Below, in pieces: positions 32,047 to 40,281 of a stretch of 64,000 nt of DNA. The position numbers and the translations under genes were made by a program. Numbering within the stretch: the stretch's first letter is position 1; every line of letters begins with the position of its first letter. Source of the stretch: Peribacillus simplex (GTDB taxonomy: Bacteria; Bacillota; Bacilli; Bacillales; DSM-1321); the NCBI RefSeq assembly GCF_030123325.1, contig NZ_CP126106.1:4926001-4990000 (forward strand), in the 5' to 3' direction. The notes beneath the pieces are model-generated. The model saw nothing but the letters and a program-made list of their open reading frames with translations. It had not been told where the DNA came from and searched no databases.

Positions 32047-32502
32047 TTATTTAATTTTCTTTTTAAAAGAAGTTACAGCTAGACGTTCTGTCACATTTGT
32101 TTCTCCTGTAATTGAGAAACCATTTTTTTCATAGAAATTGATTGCTGGTGTATTTTTGGAACCAGTTGATACTATTATTGTTTCAATATCTTCCTCATTG
32201 TTTTCAATGAATTCTAATAACATTTTGGAAATTCCTTTTCTAAAATGTGTTGGATGAACCATTAGACGATGTATATCAATTACACCTTTTTCAACTTTTA
32301 TAGAAATGACTCCACTTAACTCTTCATTCAAGTAATACCCATAGAAAGTTTCACCGGATTTTTGTAACGTATCAACTGTATCTTTTAATGGCGGTATTTC
32401 ATAAAAATGAATTAATTTTGCCTCTGCCATATAGGAAGGTAATTGAATGTTTAATACTTCCTCAGCTAATTTAGGATTAGTTATATCGATTTTTTTTATC
32501 AA
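32047..32502 (-). CDS. GNAT family N-acetyltransferase
   Basis: 151 residues with LSGVISIKVEKGVIDIHRLM, the acetyl-CoA loop HFRKGISKMLLEF and INFYEKNGFSITGE, all standard GNAT parts. The acceptor is unknown. The gene is flanked by family-A repeats on both sides. Confidence 0.85.
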   Translation of the reverse strand: MIKKIDITNPKLAEEVLNIQLPSYMAEAKLIHFYEIPPLKDTVDTLQKSGETFYGYYLNEELSGVISIKVEKGVIDIHRLMVHPTHFRKGISKMLLEFIENNEEDIETIIVSTGSKNTPAINFYEKNGFSITGETNVTERLAVTSFKKKIK

Positions 32503-32600
32503 AGTTGTTCTCCTTTTAATTTCTTCTTAAACGAACCTGACACCGTTAACAAAATGAGTATTGTAATTCATTAGTTATTCTTTAACTTCGGATGTAAATC

Positions 32601-32688
32601 CTTCTTCAACGAACCTGCCCCGATAGTTCCATATAGAAAAAGCTGCCTTATAGACAGCTCTGATCTTCAGTCAATACACCCGTTGCAC
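32601..32688 (+). repeat. Dispersed repeat family A, full length
   Basis: CTTCAACGAACCTGCCCCG, AAAAAGCTGCCTTATAGACA and TCAATACACCCGTTG; a shorter related piece (ACGAACCTGACACCGTTAAC) lies at 32531-32550. Confidence 0.8.
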
Positions 32689-33480
32689 TTAAATCCACTC
32701 TTTTCCATGTACACGAATGAATTTAATATCGTTATGATAATGTTCAAGATGCCCTTCATCTATCATCATTTGAAAAGCAATGTCACCTTCACTGGCTTTT
32801 CTTGTTATGGTTTTACATAACCCCTCCAATCGCAGCACTACCATTTCCAAATAATCTTCTTTTACTCCTTCACCGTAAGATTCAAAAAACAATCTAACTC
32901 TTTCTTTTATACGGTTAGCGTGCTGAAATGTATTATAATTAACTTTCTCACCTGTTTCAGAAAGATAAAATCTACTTAAGGGGACGCAAGTGTAAAGAGT
33001 GTAAGCTATGTCCCAAAGTTTTGGGCCGGGTCCAGCGACATCGAAATCAATAATACCTATTGGTCTTTCATGTTTAAAAATAATGTTGTATATCGCAAAA
33101 TCATTATGGCATAGTACCTCAAATTGTTGGGGGGTGTTATCTATCGATTGCCAGCTATCATCAAATGAAAAATCGCTGACAGAATCATGATAAAGACGGA
33201 GCATTTTCGCTATTTCCATTAAAACATCATCAGACCGCATGTATTCTTTTAAAGGATGATTACCAGCTTCTCCTTCAATAAATGATAATATCTCTCTTCC
33301 CTTTTCATCAATACCTAAAAACTTTGGGGCATAACTGAAACCTTTGCTCTCCAAATGCTCTAATAGCTTATGAACTCTAGGACTATCTGGCTTTAATTCT
33401 CGTCGCACAGTATCTCCCGAACGATAAACGTTAGAGACATTCCCTCCTGTTAGCATTTCTTCGTTTTCATGGTTTGACAT
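32689..33480 (-). CDS. Aminoglycoside-phosphotransferase-family kinase
   Basis: A 263-residue protein of the APH/choline-kinase fold. The catalytic loop is LCHNDFAIYNIIF (Asp in HND, about residue 142) and the metal-binding IDFDVAGPGPKLWD follows. The N-terminal lobe has GGNVSNVYRSGDTVRRE, resembling the APH nucleotide loop. No known resistance subfamily is evident, so the substrate (aminoglycoside, macrolide or a metabolite) is open. Family-A repeats lie on both sides. Confidence 0.8.
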   Translation of the reverse strand: MSNHENEEMLTGGNVSNVYRSGDTVRRELKPDSPRVHKLLEHLESKGFSYAPKFLGIDEKGREILSFIEGEAGNHPLKEYMRSDDVLMEIAKMLRLYHDSVSDFSFDDSWQSIDNTPQQFEVLCHNDFAIYNIIFKHERPIGIIDFDVAGPGPKLWDIAYTLYTCVPLSRFYLSETGEKVNYNTFQHANRIKERVRLFFESYGEGVKEDYLEMVVLRLEGLCKTITRKASEGDIAFQMMIDEGHLEHYHNDIKFIRVHGKEWI

Positions 33481-33573
33481 CTAAATACCCCTCCCTATTT
33501 TTATCTTCACTCATTTGAACACCCCATTGAACAATCATTCCATTTGATGTTTCACCACAAATATCCATTAATT

Positions 33574-33664
33574 TTGTTGAACTATCCTGCCCCTTTAGTG
33601 CCATAAGAAAAAGAGCTGCCAAAGCAACTCTCTTATTGAAGTAAAGCACCTGTTATTGAAGAAT
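33574..33664 (+). repeat. Dispersed repeat family A, archetype copy
   Basis: This is the clearest complete copy: TTGTTGAACTATCCTGCCCC, then AAGAGCTGCCAAAGCAACTC (inner hairpin), then TGAAGTAAAGCACCTGTTAT. The outer ends are roughly inverted to each other. Confidence 0.85.
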
Positions 33665-33685
33665 TGTCATCGTATTATCTAAAAC

Positions 33686-33850
33686 TTAAACACCAAATAT
33701 CAATGTTCCTAAAATCATATATACAAAAGGAAAAAATATAGGCAATCCTTCTATCTTTTCGAGTGTAACTATATCAAACAGAAAATTCACAATGAAAATT
33801 AGAGGAACAAAGAATAACGAATAAGAAACAATAATAAATGTCTTTTGCAT
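33686..33850 (-). CDS. Small membrane protein, 54 residues
   Basis: It reads MQKTFIIVSYSLFFVPLIFI, then VNFLFDIVTLEKIEG and a second hydrophobic stretch ending GTLIFGV: two likely membrane helices. AAGGGG lies 7 bases before this ATG, preferred over an upstream ATG at 33892. No family recognised. Confidence 0.6.
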   Translation of the reverse strand: MQKTFIIVSYSLFFVPLIFIVNFLFDIVTLEKIEGLPIFFPFVYMILGTLIFGV

Positions 33851-33941
33851 AAAAAGCCCCTTTGAAAAAGTATGTTCCTTAAATGCTAACATAAAACAAG
33901 TTATATTTGGGTCAATTTCCCATTATTTTATGCAACTAACC

Positions 33942-34222
33942 TGCCCCGTTAGCCATCCATGAATCGCAATAATCGGCGATTCACCACAAAGAATGAAAAT
34001 GGTTAGCAAATGTCAATACTGATACTGACCTTAATCCAGTCACCCCTAATCCATACTAATTAATTTAACGCTCTCCTCTTTTTTTTAAACGATTGAGCAG
34101 GGTCTTTTTAATTATTGTTATTTTTCATTTTTAAAGAAACTTATTTTCATGGTAGTTGCATAAGAAAAGGAGCTGCTGATCAGCTCCTGGTAATGAAATG
34201 AAGGACTGTTAGCTGAAGAACA
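33942..34222 (+). repeat. Repeat block B (copy 2) followed by a family-A element
   Basis: 33942-34163 repeats 5951-6183 nearly base for base. The following AAGAAAAGGAGCTGCTGATC then AGCTCCTGGTAATGAAATGA is a family-A hairpin and right part, ending ACTGTTAGCTGAAGAAC. So block B seems to be inserted in, or to be an internal expansion of, a family-A element. Confidence 0.75.
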
Positions 34223-34314
34223 ACAATTATAAATACCTTTCTTGAAGAAAAAGGCGAGCCTCGATACTGACACGACAGTATTAAGGGTAGGTTTTTGGGG
34301 GGCACCTCTATATT

Positions 34315-35175
34315 CTATTCCATCCACTTTTTGTAGAGGGCATCAAATTTCCCCTGCAGCCTCATTTCATCCATCCACATTTCCAAGTAGCTTGCATAAA
34401 TGAAATCACCCCTCGGGATCATATAACCTTTTTCGCTGTTTGTGAAAGGCTTGTCAGTTCGAGCCGCATACAGCTTGGAATCAGCTTTTGCATACAGCAT
34501 TGCTTCTACTGTGTCAGTGATCATGACATCATACGTACCTTCTGCAACAAGATGCGGGATATCAAGGTTGTTTTCAACAACCGTTACGTTAGCATGGCTT
34601 AGATACTGACGGACAAATTCTTCGTTTGTTCCGCCAGGATTTACACCGATGCGTACAGAAGGCTTGTTGATATCCTCAATGGTAAGATACTTGTCTTTAT
34701 CTTCCTTCCGAATCAAAGGCACCTTACCGAATGAAAGGTAACCTTGTGATACATAAGCGCTTTTTTGTCTGGCTGTATTTCGGGTCACACCGCCCACAGC
34801 GATATCGAATTTGTCCGCTTCCAGGTCTTTCATCATCGCAGGCCATGTGGTGGCGACAAATTCCACCTTCACACCAAGGTCTTTGCCAAGTTCTTTGGCA
34901 GCGTCCACGTCAAAGCCTTCATACTCATTTGTTTCCGGATTCAAATAGGTAAAAGGTTTGTAATCCCCGGTCATTCCTACCCGAATGTATCCACGTTCGA
35001 TTATTTCATCAAGCTGGGAAGCCTCTGCATTTTTCAAATGCCCTGGTGCATGTTCAGATGCGGGTTCAGCCGAGACATTTTGCGAGGAGATCAGGTCGTG
35101 ACCGACGTACCCTGTACCTATCAAGGATAAGCTGATCACTCCAGCCATTAGTGTTTTTTTCCAATTGTTAAACAT
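34315..35175 (-). CDS. Exported family-3 solute-binding protein, PheC (cyclohexadienyl dehydratase)-like
   Basis: A 286-residue exported protein (signal peptide with TLMAGVISLSLIGTGYVG). The mature part matches amino-acid-type binding proteins, but closest in feel to periplasmic cyclohexadienyl/arogenate dehydratases: GYIRVGMTGDYKPFTYLNPE, FVATTWPAMMKDLEADKFDI, GGVTRNTARQKSAYVS, RIGVNPGGTNEEFVRQYL, and VMITDTVEA. No ABC permease or ATPase gene is adjacent, which fits an enzyme or orphan receptor better than an importer part. GGAGG precedes the ATG. The enzyme assignment is from remembered motifs and needs testing. Confidence 0.7.
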   Translation of the reverse strand: MFNNWKKTLMAGVISLSLIGTGYVGHDLISSQNVSAEPASEHAPGHLKNAEASQLDEIIERGYIRVGMTGDYKPFTYLNPETNEYEGFDVDAAKELGKDLGVKVEFVATTWPAMMKDLEADKFDIAVGGVTRNTARQKSAYVSQGYLSFGKVPLIRKEDKDKYLTIEDINKPSVRIGVNPGGTNEEFVRQYLSHANVTVVENNLDIPHLVAEGTYDVMITDTVEAMLYAKADSKLYAARTDKPFTNSEKGYMIPRGDFIYASYLEMWMDEMRLQGKFDALYKKWME

Positions 35176-35489
35176 GTGATTTTACCTCCATTTTTTACTA
35201 TATTTTTAATTAATCTACCAATTGTTAAAAATACAACAAAATAAATGAATCACCTTCAAAAAAACAAACACTTTTTATATTTAGGTTGAATTAGCGTAGC
35301 CGTTGATATGAAAAGGATTGAATATATTGGACATATCTAACATGTGCAATCCTCATTTAATTTCTTGCTGAACTGAACCACCTGTTAATTCTATAAGCAA
35401 AAAAGCAACCAATACGGCAGCCCTGGATCTTGACCCCATTAGTTGCAGTACATTCCTGCCGAAAAGCATATCTTCAACTGAGGAACTTA
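35176..35489 (+). other. Gene-free region with a family-A repeat
   Basis: It holds a family-A left/middle part at about 35366-35431 (AACTGAACCACCTGTTAATTC, AAAAGCAACCAATACGGCAG) and a weak GGATTG ... CAATCC dyad near 35315-35355. Nothing else recognised. Confidence 0.5.
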
Positions 35490-36314
35490 TTACTTTGCAC
35501 AAACAATGAAACTTTTTAATGAATTCTCATTTCTATTTGAAGTGTTCATCAATTCATAATAACTAGTTATCAACGGTTGTATCATGGAAGGAACTTTAAT
35601 AAATTCTGCACGGATACTATTTGCATAATTTTTTTCCCATTGACCGTCTTGTAATAAGGTTGCATCGACTGTGAGTTGTTTCACCACTTCAAAATTTGCT
35701 TGCTGGAGCAGCTGGTGTATATGAGTTTTATGAAACAAGTTTTGGATATTTCCTTCATTCTTTACGAAGTTTGAATACAATCCCAGAATGGAAACTGCAC
35801 AAAAGTGGGAACGTTGCGTAATGCAGGTAAAATCGAGGTCCCATTCTGCAAAACATATATGTTTTGCCAACCCACGAATTTTTTTAAAGTATTTCAATAA
35901 ATCCTCTGGTTGCTTGAAATACCATGAACAATGGGATAATACCGCCACATCAAATGGCAAAGTTGATTCAAAAGAATCAAAATCCATTTCAAAATGGAAG
36001 TCAATACGTTCTCCTAATAGAGATTTCTTAATACGTTCAGTTGCTTGACCTAAAGTTAACGGTGCTCCGTAATCGGGACTGGCAATATCCATTGCGAAAA
36101 CATATCCATTTTCTCCTACCGCGTCGGCTATTGCAACGGTTGTATCCCCCTGCCCGCAACCTATTTCTATTACACGCATTCCTTTTTGAATCCCGAATGC
36201 TTTTACTAATTCCAAACGGTGCTGCAACTGAACTTGTTGTATCAAATCATCCTCAAATAATTGATATTTCGATAAAAAGGATTTTGTTTTTTCGTTTAGT
36301 TGAAATGACTTCAA
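35490..36314 (-). CDS. Class I SAM-dependent methyltransferase
   Basis: 274 residues with the SAM-binding motif I VIEIGCGQGDTTVAIADAVG (near residue 50-69), motif II-like FAMDIASPD and LPFDVAVLSHCSWYF. The acceptor is unknown. The start is TTG behind GGGGTGAATGATAC. Single gene between repeats. Confidence 0.8.
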   Translation of the reverse strand: MKSFQLNEKTKSFLSKYQLFEDDLIQQVQLQHRLELVKAFGIQKGMRVIEIGCGQGDTTVAIADAVGENGYVFAMDIASPDYGAPLTLGQATERIKKSLLGERIDFHFEMDFDSFESTLPFDVAVLSHCSWYFKQPEDLLKYFKKIRGLAKHICFAEWDLDFTCITQRSHFCAVSILGLYSNFVKNEGNIQNLFHKTHIHQLLQQANFEVVKQLTVDATLLQDGQWEKNYANSIRAEFIKVPSMIQPLITSYYELMNTSNRNENSLKSFIVCAK

Positions 36315-36358
36315 GTATCATTCACCCCACATTTATTGTGCATTGGTTCATCAACACT

Positions 36359-36410
36359 GAAAAAGGATGCCTAGCAATCTCCTAAGTAAAGCACCCGTTA
36401 GTTGAACAAA
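36359..36410 (+). repeat. Dispersed repeat family A, middle and right arm
   Basis: AAAAAGGATGCCTAGCAATCT then CCTAAGTAAAGCACCCGTTA and GTTGAACAAAG, a good copy of the right arm. Confidence 0.7.
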
Positions 36411-36422
36411 GTAACGAACATC

Positions 36423-36550
36423 TCAATTTTGGCCAAACCATTTAATCGTGGCTTCGTTACCATTTTCATATTCAACTTGTTGATTTATTGGTTCAAATCC
36501 CTCTTCAAGTTCCAATGGTATTACCTTGGATTTATACCAATATTACACTT
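36423..36550 (-). pseudogene. 3' fragment of an unidentified gene
   Basis: The minus strand reads YWYKSKVIPLELEEGFEPIN then QQVEYENGNEATIKWFGQN and a stop at 36423-36425. It is protein-like but has no start and a stop just upstream; probably the tail of a lost gene. Confidence 0.35.
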
Positions 36551-36571
36551 TAAATAAACGATTTCTAGTTA

Positions 36572-36634
36572 TGAACTAACCTGCCCTATTTGCTCCATAA
36601 GAAAAGGAGCTGCCAAAGCAACACCTGTTTAAAG
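36572..36634 (+). repeat. Dispersed repeat family A
   Basis: TGAACTAACCTGCCCTATTTG and AAGAAAAGGAGCTGCCAAAG with a short right end. Confidence 0.75.
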
Positions 36635-36679
36635 TAATATTTTGTTTCACGATCTGGTGGAGGTAATTATCACCATTAC

Positions 36680-36730
36680 CGGCGAGGTGGCTTGGCAGAC
36701 AGTCGGTGAAATGGGAGCGGATTCGGAAAT
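36680..36730 (+). repeat. GC-rich repeat family C, partial
   Basis: GGCGAGGTGGCTTGGCAGAC followed by AGTCGGTGAAATGGGAGCGG matches the complement of the copy at 47752-47885. Confidence 0.6.
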
Positions 36731-36786
36731 GACCTGGAACGTTTTTTTAATAAAATAAAATGCAGGCAAACTCCCTTTTAATTGGG

Positions 36787-37878
36787 TCATAAACGTTTCC
36801 TCCATTTTTTTATGGTTAGTAAAACCAAAAGAAGAGGTAAGTATAAAACAAGGAAGGCCACGCTGTATGGATTGATTACTTTATTTAATATAAATAAGGA
36901 TTCCACATCGAAAAAAAGTATATTGACAAGCAGTATGATTATGGACATTACCCATAAGGGATACTTTTGCTGGACGTTGAATAAGCGTTTGACACCCCTG
37001 CTGGCAGCCCACAAAGGAATGATCATGTTGGGTATGATGACGATGGCCCACCAAGAAACAGTTATGTATTCGAAACGTTGAATAAAGGGGAATTCAATGA
37101 CACTGGTCAATGAGAGTGTTAGCCATAGGGTAAGGACCAGCTGTTTCTGTGAATAAAAGACTGTCGAAACAAAATAAAGCAATAGGATCAATAACGTAGT
37201 GGTCAAGGCTCCTCCATGAGCATACTTTTGTGATGTTTCAGGATTTTTGATGAACGGATAAAACATCAGGATCATTTCAAAACCAAGCATTGATAATGAA
37301 GTAGTTCTGGTTCCTTTCATTATATCACTTAACGTATGATCGAATATAGGAAGAAAACCGGTGAAATCCGCGAATTTAAAGCCATATAGAGGTACAAATA
37401 AAAGCCAGTATGAAGCGATTACGGTTAAAAAGGCGATACCCGTTATGGTTCGGAACCCTCCCGTACATATATAATAAATCAGGATCAGGAAAACCAAAGC
37501 AAATGCCCAAGAAGGTATCTCTTCAAACATCCAAACATGAATGACATTTATATAGCCGATTATGACCGTCATTCCAAGAATAAAGAAATAAAGAATGAAT
37601 AAGAAACTGAAGAAATTCCCAATCCATTTACCCCATGCCTGATTATTAGCAGAAATGATATCACCGGGAACAATACTGAAAATCTTATATATAAGCCAAA
37701 TTAATATATGAACAATCAGTCCGGCTACGAGTATGGAGATCCAGCCATCGGTTCCCGTCGCCTTAGCTAAATCCCTTTGAAAATTTAATACGCCTAATCC
37801 AGTTTGCATGGAATGCAGTAAAAAAAACACATAGAATGGCGATACCTTATACTTTTCATTCACACCAGCTTGGTTCAT
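36787..37878 (-). CDS. GerB family spore germination permease (orphan)
   Basis: A 363-residue membrane protein of the GerAB / amino acid-polyamine-organocation type with about 10 hydrophobic segments. It starts MNQAGVNEKYKVSPFYVFFL and has the family-typical GLGVLNFQRDLAKATGTDGW. GAGGG precedes the ATG. There is no gerA or gerC neighbour, so it is an orphan permease that would have to join subunits encoded elsewhere. Germinant unknown. Confidence 0.85.
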   Translation of the reverse strand: MNQAGVNEKYKVSPFYVFFLLHSMQTGLGVLNFQRDLAKATGTDGWISILVAGLIVHILIWLIYKIFSIVPGDIISANNQAWGKWIGNFFSFLFILYFFILGMTVIIGYINVIHVWMFEEIPSWAFALVFLILIYYICTGGFRTITGIAFLTVIASYWLLFVPLYGFKFADFTGFLPIFDHTLSDIMKGTRTTSLSMLGFEMILMFYPFIKNPETSQKYAHGGALTTTLLILLLYFVSTVFYSQKQLVLTLWLTLSLTSVIEFPFIQRFEYITVSWWAIVIIPNMIIPLWAASRGVKRLFNVQQKYPLWVMSIIILLVNILFFDVESLFILNKVINPYSVAFLVLYLPLLLVLLTIKKWRKRL

Positions 37879-38023
37879 AATGTACCCTCATTTATATCAC
37901 GCGTATTCCTATGTTAATAATCTGGCTTTTACAGGACTAATTTATTCAAAGGAAACAAACGTTAAGTAGGTATGCTTACTCATTTTGAAGGTCTAAAAGT
38001 TTTCAATATCTATCTTTATATTA

Positions 38024-38245
38024 AGGCTGTTTTCGCATAATTTGTTGCTAATTACCAAGTAATGCGGTGTGGTTGATTTCCCCTCCAGATGCTCGCTTTC
38101 CGCGGGGCGGGCGGTGAGCCTCCTCGGCGTAAACGCCTGTCGGGTCTCACCTGTCCCGCTGCTCCCGCAGGAGTCTCGCACTTGCGCTCCAATCAACCTT
38201 AAATCGTTTCGTTTTAAAAACAACAATCTTTAGAAAAGAGCCTAT
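38024..38245 (+). repeat. GC-rich repeat family C, long copy
   Basis: A copy of about 220 bases with a GC-rich core (TTTCCGCGGGGCGGGCGGTG, AGCCTCCTCGGCGTAAACGC, CTGCTCCCGCAGGAGTCTCG) and AT-rich ends (GGCTGTTTTCGCATAATTTG, AAAACAACAATC). 44754-44977 is a long inverted copy. The core folds onto itself (CCTCCTCGGCG / CGCCTG). No frame in it is a credible gene. Confidence 0.85.
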
Positions 38246-38291
38246 ATTAAAGAATAAAAAATTGGCTTTGGCTTAATTGGGATTAGCGGAA

Positions 38292-38453
38292 TTATCCCCC
38301 CAATTGAAATCCGGGAGCCATGTAAGTTAACGTACAATCATTCACGATGCCTGCTCTATTTTCAAAAGTGTAATGCAGCCCTATACGATAATCATCACTT
38401 CCTGGGTGCAGGAAATAACGACCACTGTAAAGATGTTTAAAAAATGTGCCCAT
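38292..38453 (-). CDS. Doubtful small ORF, 53 residues
   Basis: It reads MGTFFKHLYSGRYFLHPGSD then DYRIGLHYTFENRAG and ends TYMAPGFQLGG. Composition is protein-like, but no ribosome binding site precedes the ATG and the frame extends upstream over the 5' end of the divergent gene. It may be real or a remnant. Confidence 0.3.
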   Translation of the reverse strand: MGTFFKHLYSGRYFLHPGSDDYRIGLHYTFENRAGIVNDCTLTYMAPGFQLGG

Positions 38454-38512
38454 AGTACAATAATATAAGCAACGTATGTCTGTCTTTATTCCGCTAAAGG
38501 AGGAGTATCCAT

Positions 38513-38875
38513 TTGAAGATCTCTTCAATATCATTCAAAGAACCTCCTGTTTATCATGAATTCCCTCCCCTCTATGAAGGTTTAGGGCTGCCTGAGGTAT
38601 CTTCATTCATTCAGCAGCGATTTGAATTTGCATACACCTTGGGAAAAGTCGAAAAAACGGGGCTTGGCAGCATTCGCCTTTATAAACTTCGGGGGGATCT
38701 CGAAGTACATATATCTGATAAATTGCCAGGAGTGGGACCAATAAAGCTTCGGCAATTAAAGGGCTTGTTACTGGAGAAAGCCAAAACAGTTTTCATCGAA
38801 AATATTGAATCCGAACCAGAAAAGCGGAAGGTGTACTACGGCGAATTTCGTCGCACTGGAAAAGACGCTGAATAG
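38513..38875 (+). CDS. Hypothetical protein, 120 residues
   Basis: I do not recognise a family. The protein is soluble, with KVEKTGLGSIRLYKLRGDLE near residue 45 and a lysine/glutamate-rich C-terminus. The TTG start has GGAGGAG 7 bases upstream. It is a single gene between a family-C repeat and the cwlJ paralog. Confidence 0.6.
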   Translation: MKISSISFKEPPVYHEFPPLYEGLGLPEVSSFIQQRFEFAYTLGKVEKTGLGSIRLYKLRGDLEVHISDKLPGVGPIKLRQLKGLLLEKAKTVFIENIESEPEKRKVYYGEFRRTGKDAE

Positions 38876-38983
38876 ATGTGCTGTTCACAAACTGGCGGCC
38901 TGTTTATGAAAGATCATTGTTTTCTTGGTGAATTTGTTTTAAAAAATGAGTTCAAAACTAACTAGCTACTGTTTTATATGTAT

Positions 38984-39012
38984 TAAAAAAGGCTGCCTCA
39001 GCAACCTCCAAT
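38984..39012 (+). repeat. Family-A inner hairpin fragment
   Basis: AAAAAAGGCTGCCTCAGCAA then CCTCC, as in the inner part of family A; on the minus strand it could end the small gene at 39018. Confidence 0.45.
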
Positions 39013-39017
39013 CCGTT

Positions 39018-39212
39018 TTATTTATCATTATCTAAATCATCATCAAGAAAAGACCTTTTATCTTCTATAACTCCATACTTTTTTTCAAGAATTTGACCGA
39101 TATTTGAATTATTAATTCCTTTTCTTACTGCTTTTTCAATAACTATATAGAGAATGAATAACCCAACAACAAAAAATATAATTTCCTTCACTAAAAATCC
39201 CCCAAACAGCAT
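39018..39212 (-). CDS. Small membrane protein, 64 residues
   Basis: One N-terminal membrane helix (VKEIIFFVVGLFILYIVI) followed by a charged tail (EKAVRKGINNSN ... KRSFLDDDLDNDK). The ATG at 39212 has AAAGGGGA upstream; a GTG at 39191 behind GGGGGA is an alternative start. The longer frame up to 39470 runs through the 3' end of cwlJ and is not likely. Function unknown. Confidence 0.55.
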   Translation of the reverse strand: MLFGGFLVKEIIFFVVGLFILYIVIEKAVRKGINNSNIGQILEKKYGVIEDKRSFLDDDLDNDK

Positions 39213-39252
39213 GCCATTATTCCCCTTTATTTTACCATAAAATCCACAGTTC

Positions 39253-39327
39253 CTTGTTGAAGTAACCGTTTGTTGCATAAAAAAAGGAGCTGCTGAACAA
39301 CTCCTTGAAATGAATAATAGCCCACCC
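39253..39327 (+). repeat. Dispersed repeat family A
   Basis: TTGTTGAAGTAACCGTTTGT and AAAAAAAGGAGCTGCTGAAC then AACTCC, right part degenerate. Confidence 0.6.
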
Positions 39328-39336
39328 ACAGACAGG

Positions 39337-39777
39337 CTAACCGGTATAAACACTTTCACACGTACCAGGTTTTGGTTCATAATAACAATGATTTTTAAAT
39401 TGACCAGCAAAAGGTTGATCGTACCATGTTGGAGGGCATGGAGCATATGGATTAAAATACCAAAGGGCATATTTCCCTGGGTGTTGTCTCCAATATTCCA
39501 GATTCTGTTTTGCTAATCTTTTTTCAGCATTTCTCGCTCTTTGGTAAAATACATTACCTTTTTGAACAGCTTCAAAAGAGTAATTTCCTCCTTGTACTTG
39601 ATAAATGACTTGTGGAATGGTTCGTAAATCTTTAAAGTCCAAACAATTTGCTTTAAGACGATTAACAATTACATTTCCAACATATAACATTCCTTGTAAT
39701 CCTTCACCTTCGGCTTCAGCTCTCATCATCCTTGCCATTAAGTCAACGTCTGAACTTCGGTAACTTACTCTTGCCAT
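39337..39777 (-). CDS. cwlJ: CwlJ-type cell wall hydrolase, second copy
   Basis: 146 residues, very close to the protein at 5377-5817 (same start SSDVDLMARMMRAEAEGEG, same YFNPYAPCPPTWYDQP block), with scattered substitutions. GGGGTG precedes the ATG as in the first copy, and upstream bases are also similar, so this is a gene duplication. Expected role: cortex hydrolysis at germination. Whether both are used is unknown; gerQ is not nearby. Confidence 0.9.
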   Translation of the reverse strand: MARVSYRSSDVDLMARMMRAEAEGEGLQGMLYVGNVIVNRLKANCLDFKDLRTIPQVIYQVQGGNYSFEAVQKGNVFYQRARNAEKRLAKQNLEYWRQHPGKYALWYFNPYAPCPPTWYDQPFAGQFKNHCYYEPKPGTCESVYTG

Positions 39778-39927
39778 TTTTTCACCCCAAAAATATCGTA
39801 TGAAAAAGAGCCTGCATTAATGCCATGGTTCATAAAATAAGAATGCTTAGCTTTTATAGCATCCAGTTTTTAAACAAACAAGACGAAAACTTAAGGACAG
39901 CTTAATCACAGGAAAATTGACCCTTCG

Positions 39928-40082
39928 GATAGGAACGAACGGCCAGCGGTACATTTTATAGTAATTTTGGGTGGATTGGCATTGTCATCATGATCGCTGT
40001 TCTTTCAACAATATCACTCTTGATTTCAATTAGTTTAGGAGCGATTTCTTCACGAAAAATAAAGTTCTTGAAAGTTCAATAA
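39928..40082 (+). pseudogene. C-terminal remnant of an MFS transporter
   Basis: The plus strand reads RTASGTFYSNFGWIGIVIMI, AVLSTISLLISISLGAIS and SRKIKFLKVQ with a stop at 40080-40082: the last membrane segment and tail of an MFS-type protein. A stop precedes it and nothing more of the gene is left. Confidence 0.5.
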
Positions 40083-40202
40083 AGCAAATTTATTGTAATG
40101 TCCTAATAGTTGCTCCCAACAATGAGAAGATTTTTGTTTGGAGTTTTTTTGTATACATAAAATTTTTCAATTGACTTTTTGAAAAAAATAAAATAAAATT
40201 CA

Positions 40203-40240
40203 AAGTACTTGATTTGAACCACTCTAATTAGAGTACTCAA
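40203..40240 (+). promoter_or_regulatory. Palindromic operator candidate upstream of the YhgE-like gene
   Basis: CTCTAATTAGAG (40222-40233) is a perfect palindrome, flanked by two AGTACT sites (40204-40209 and 40232-40237). It lies about 50 bases before the ATG of the membrane protein. The PadR regulator encoded downstream is the likely ligand. Confidence 0.55.
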
Positions 40241-40281
40241 AATTAAGTAATATACTTAAATCAAAAGGATGGATTCAACAT

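Noticed and set aside
33467..33649. 60-codon frame upstream of the APH-fold kinase
   Set aside because: Its first third is translated family-A repeat and it overlaps the kinase start, so it is not credible as a gene.
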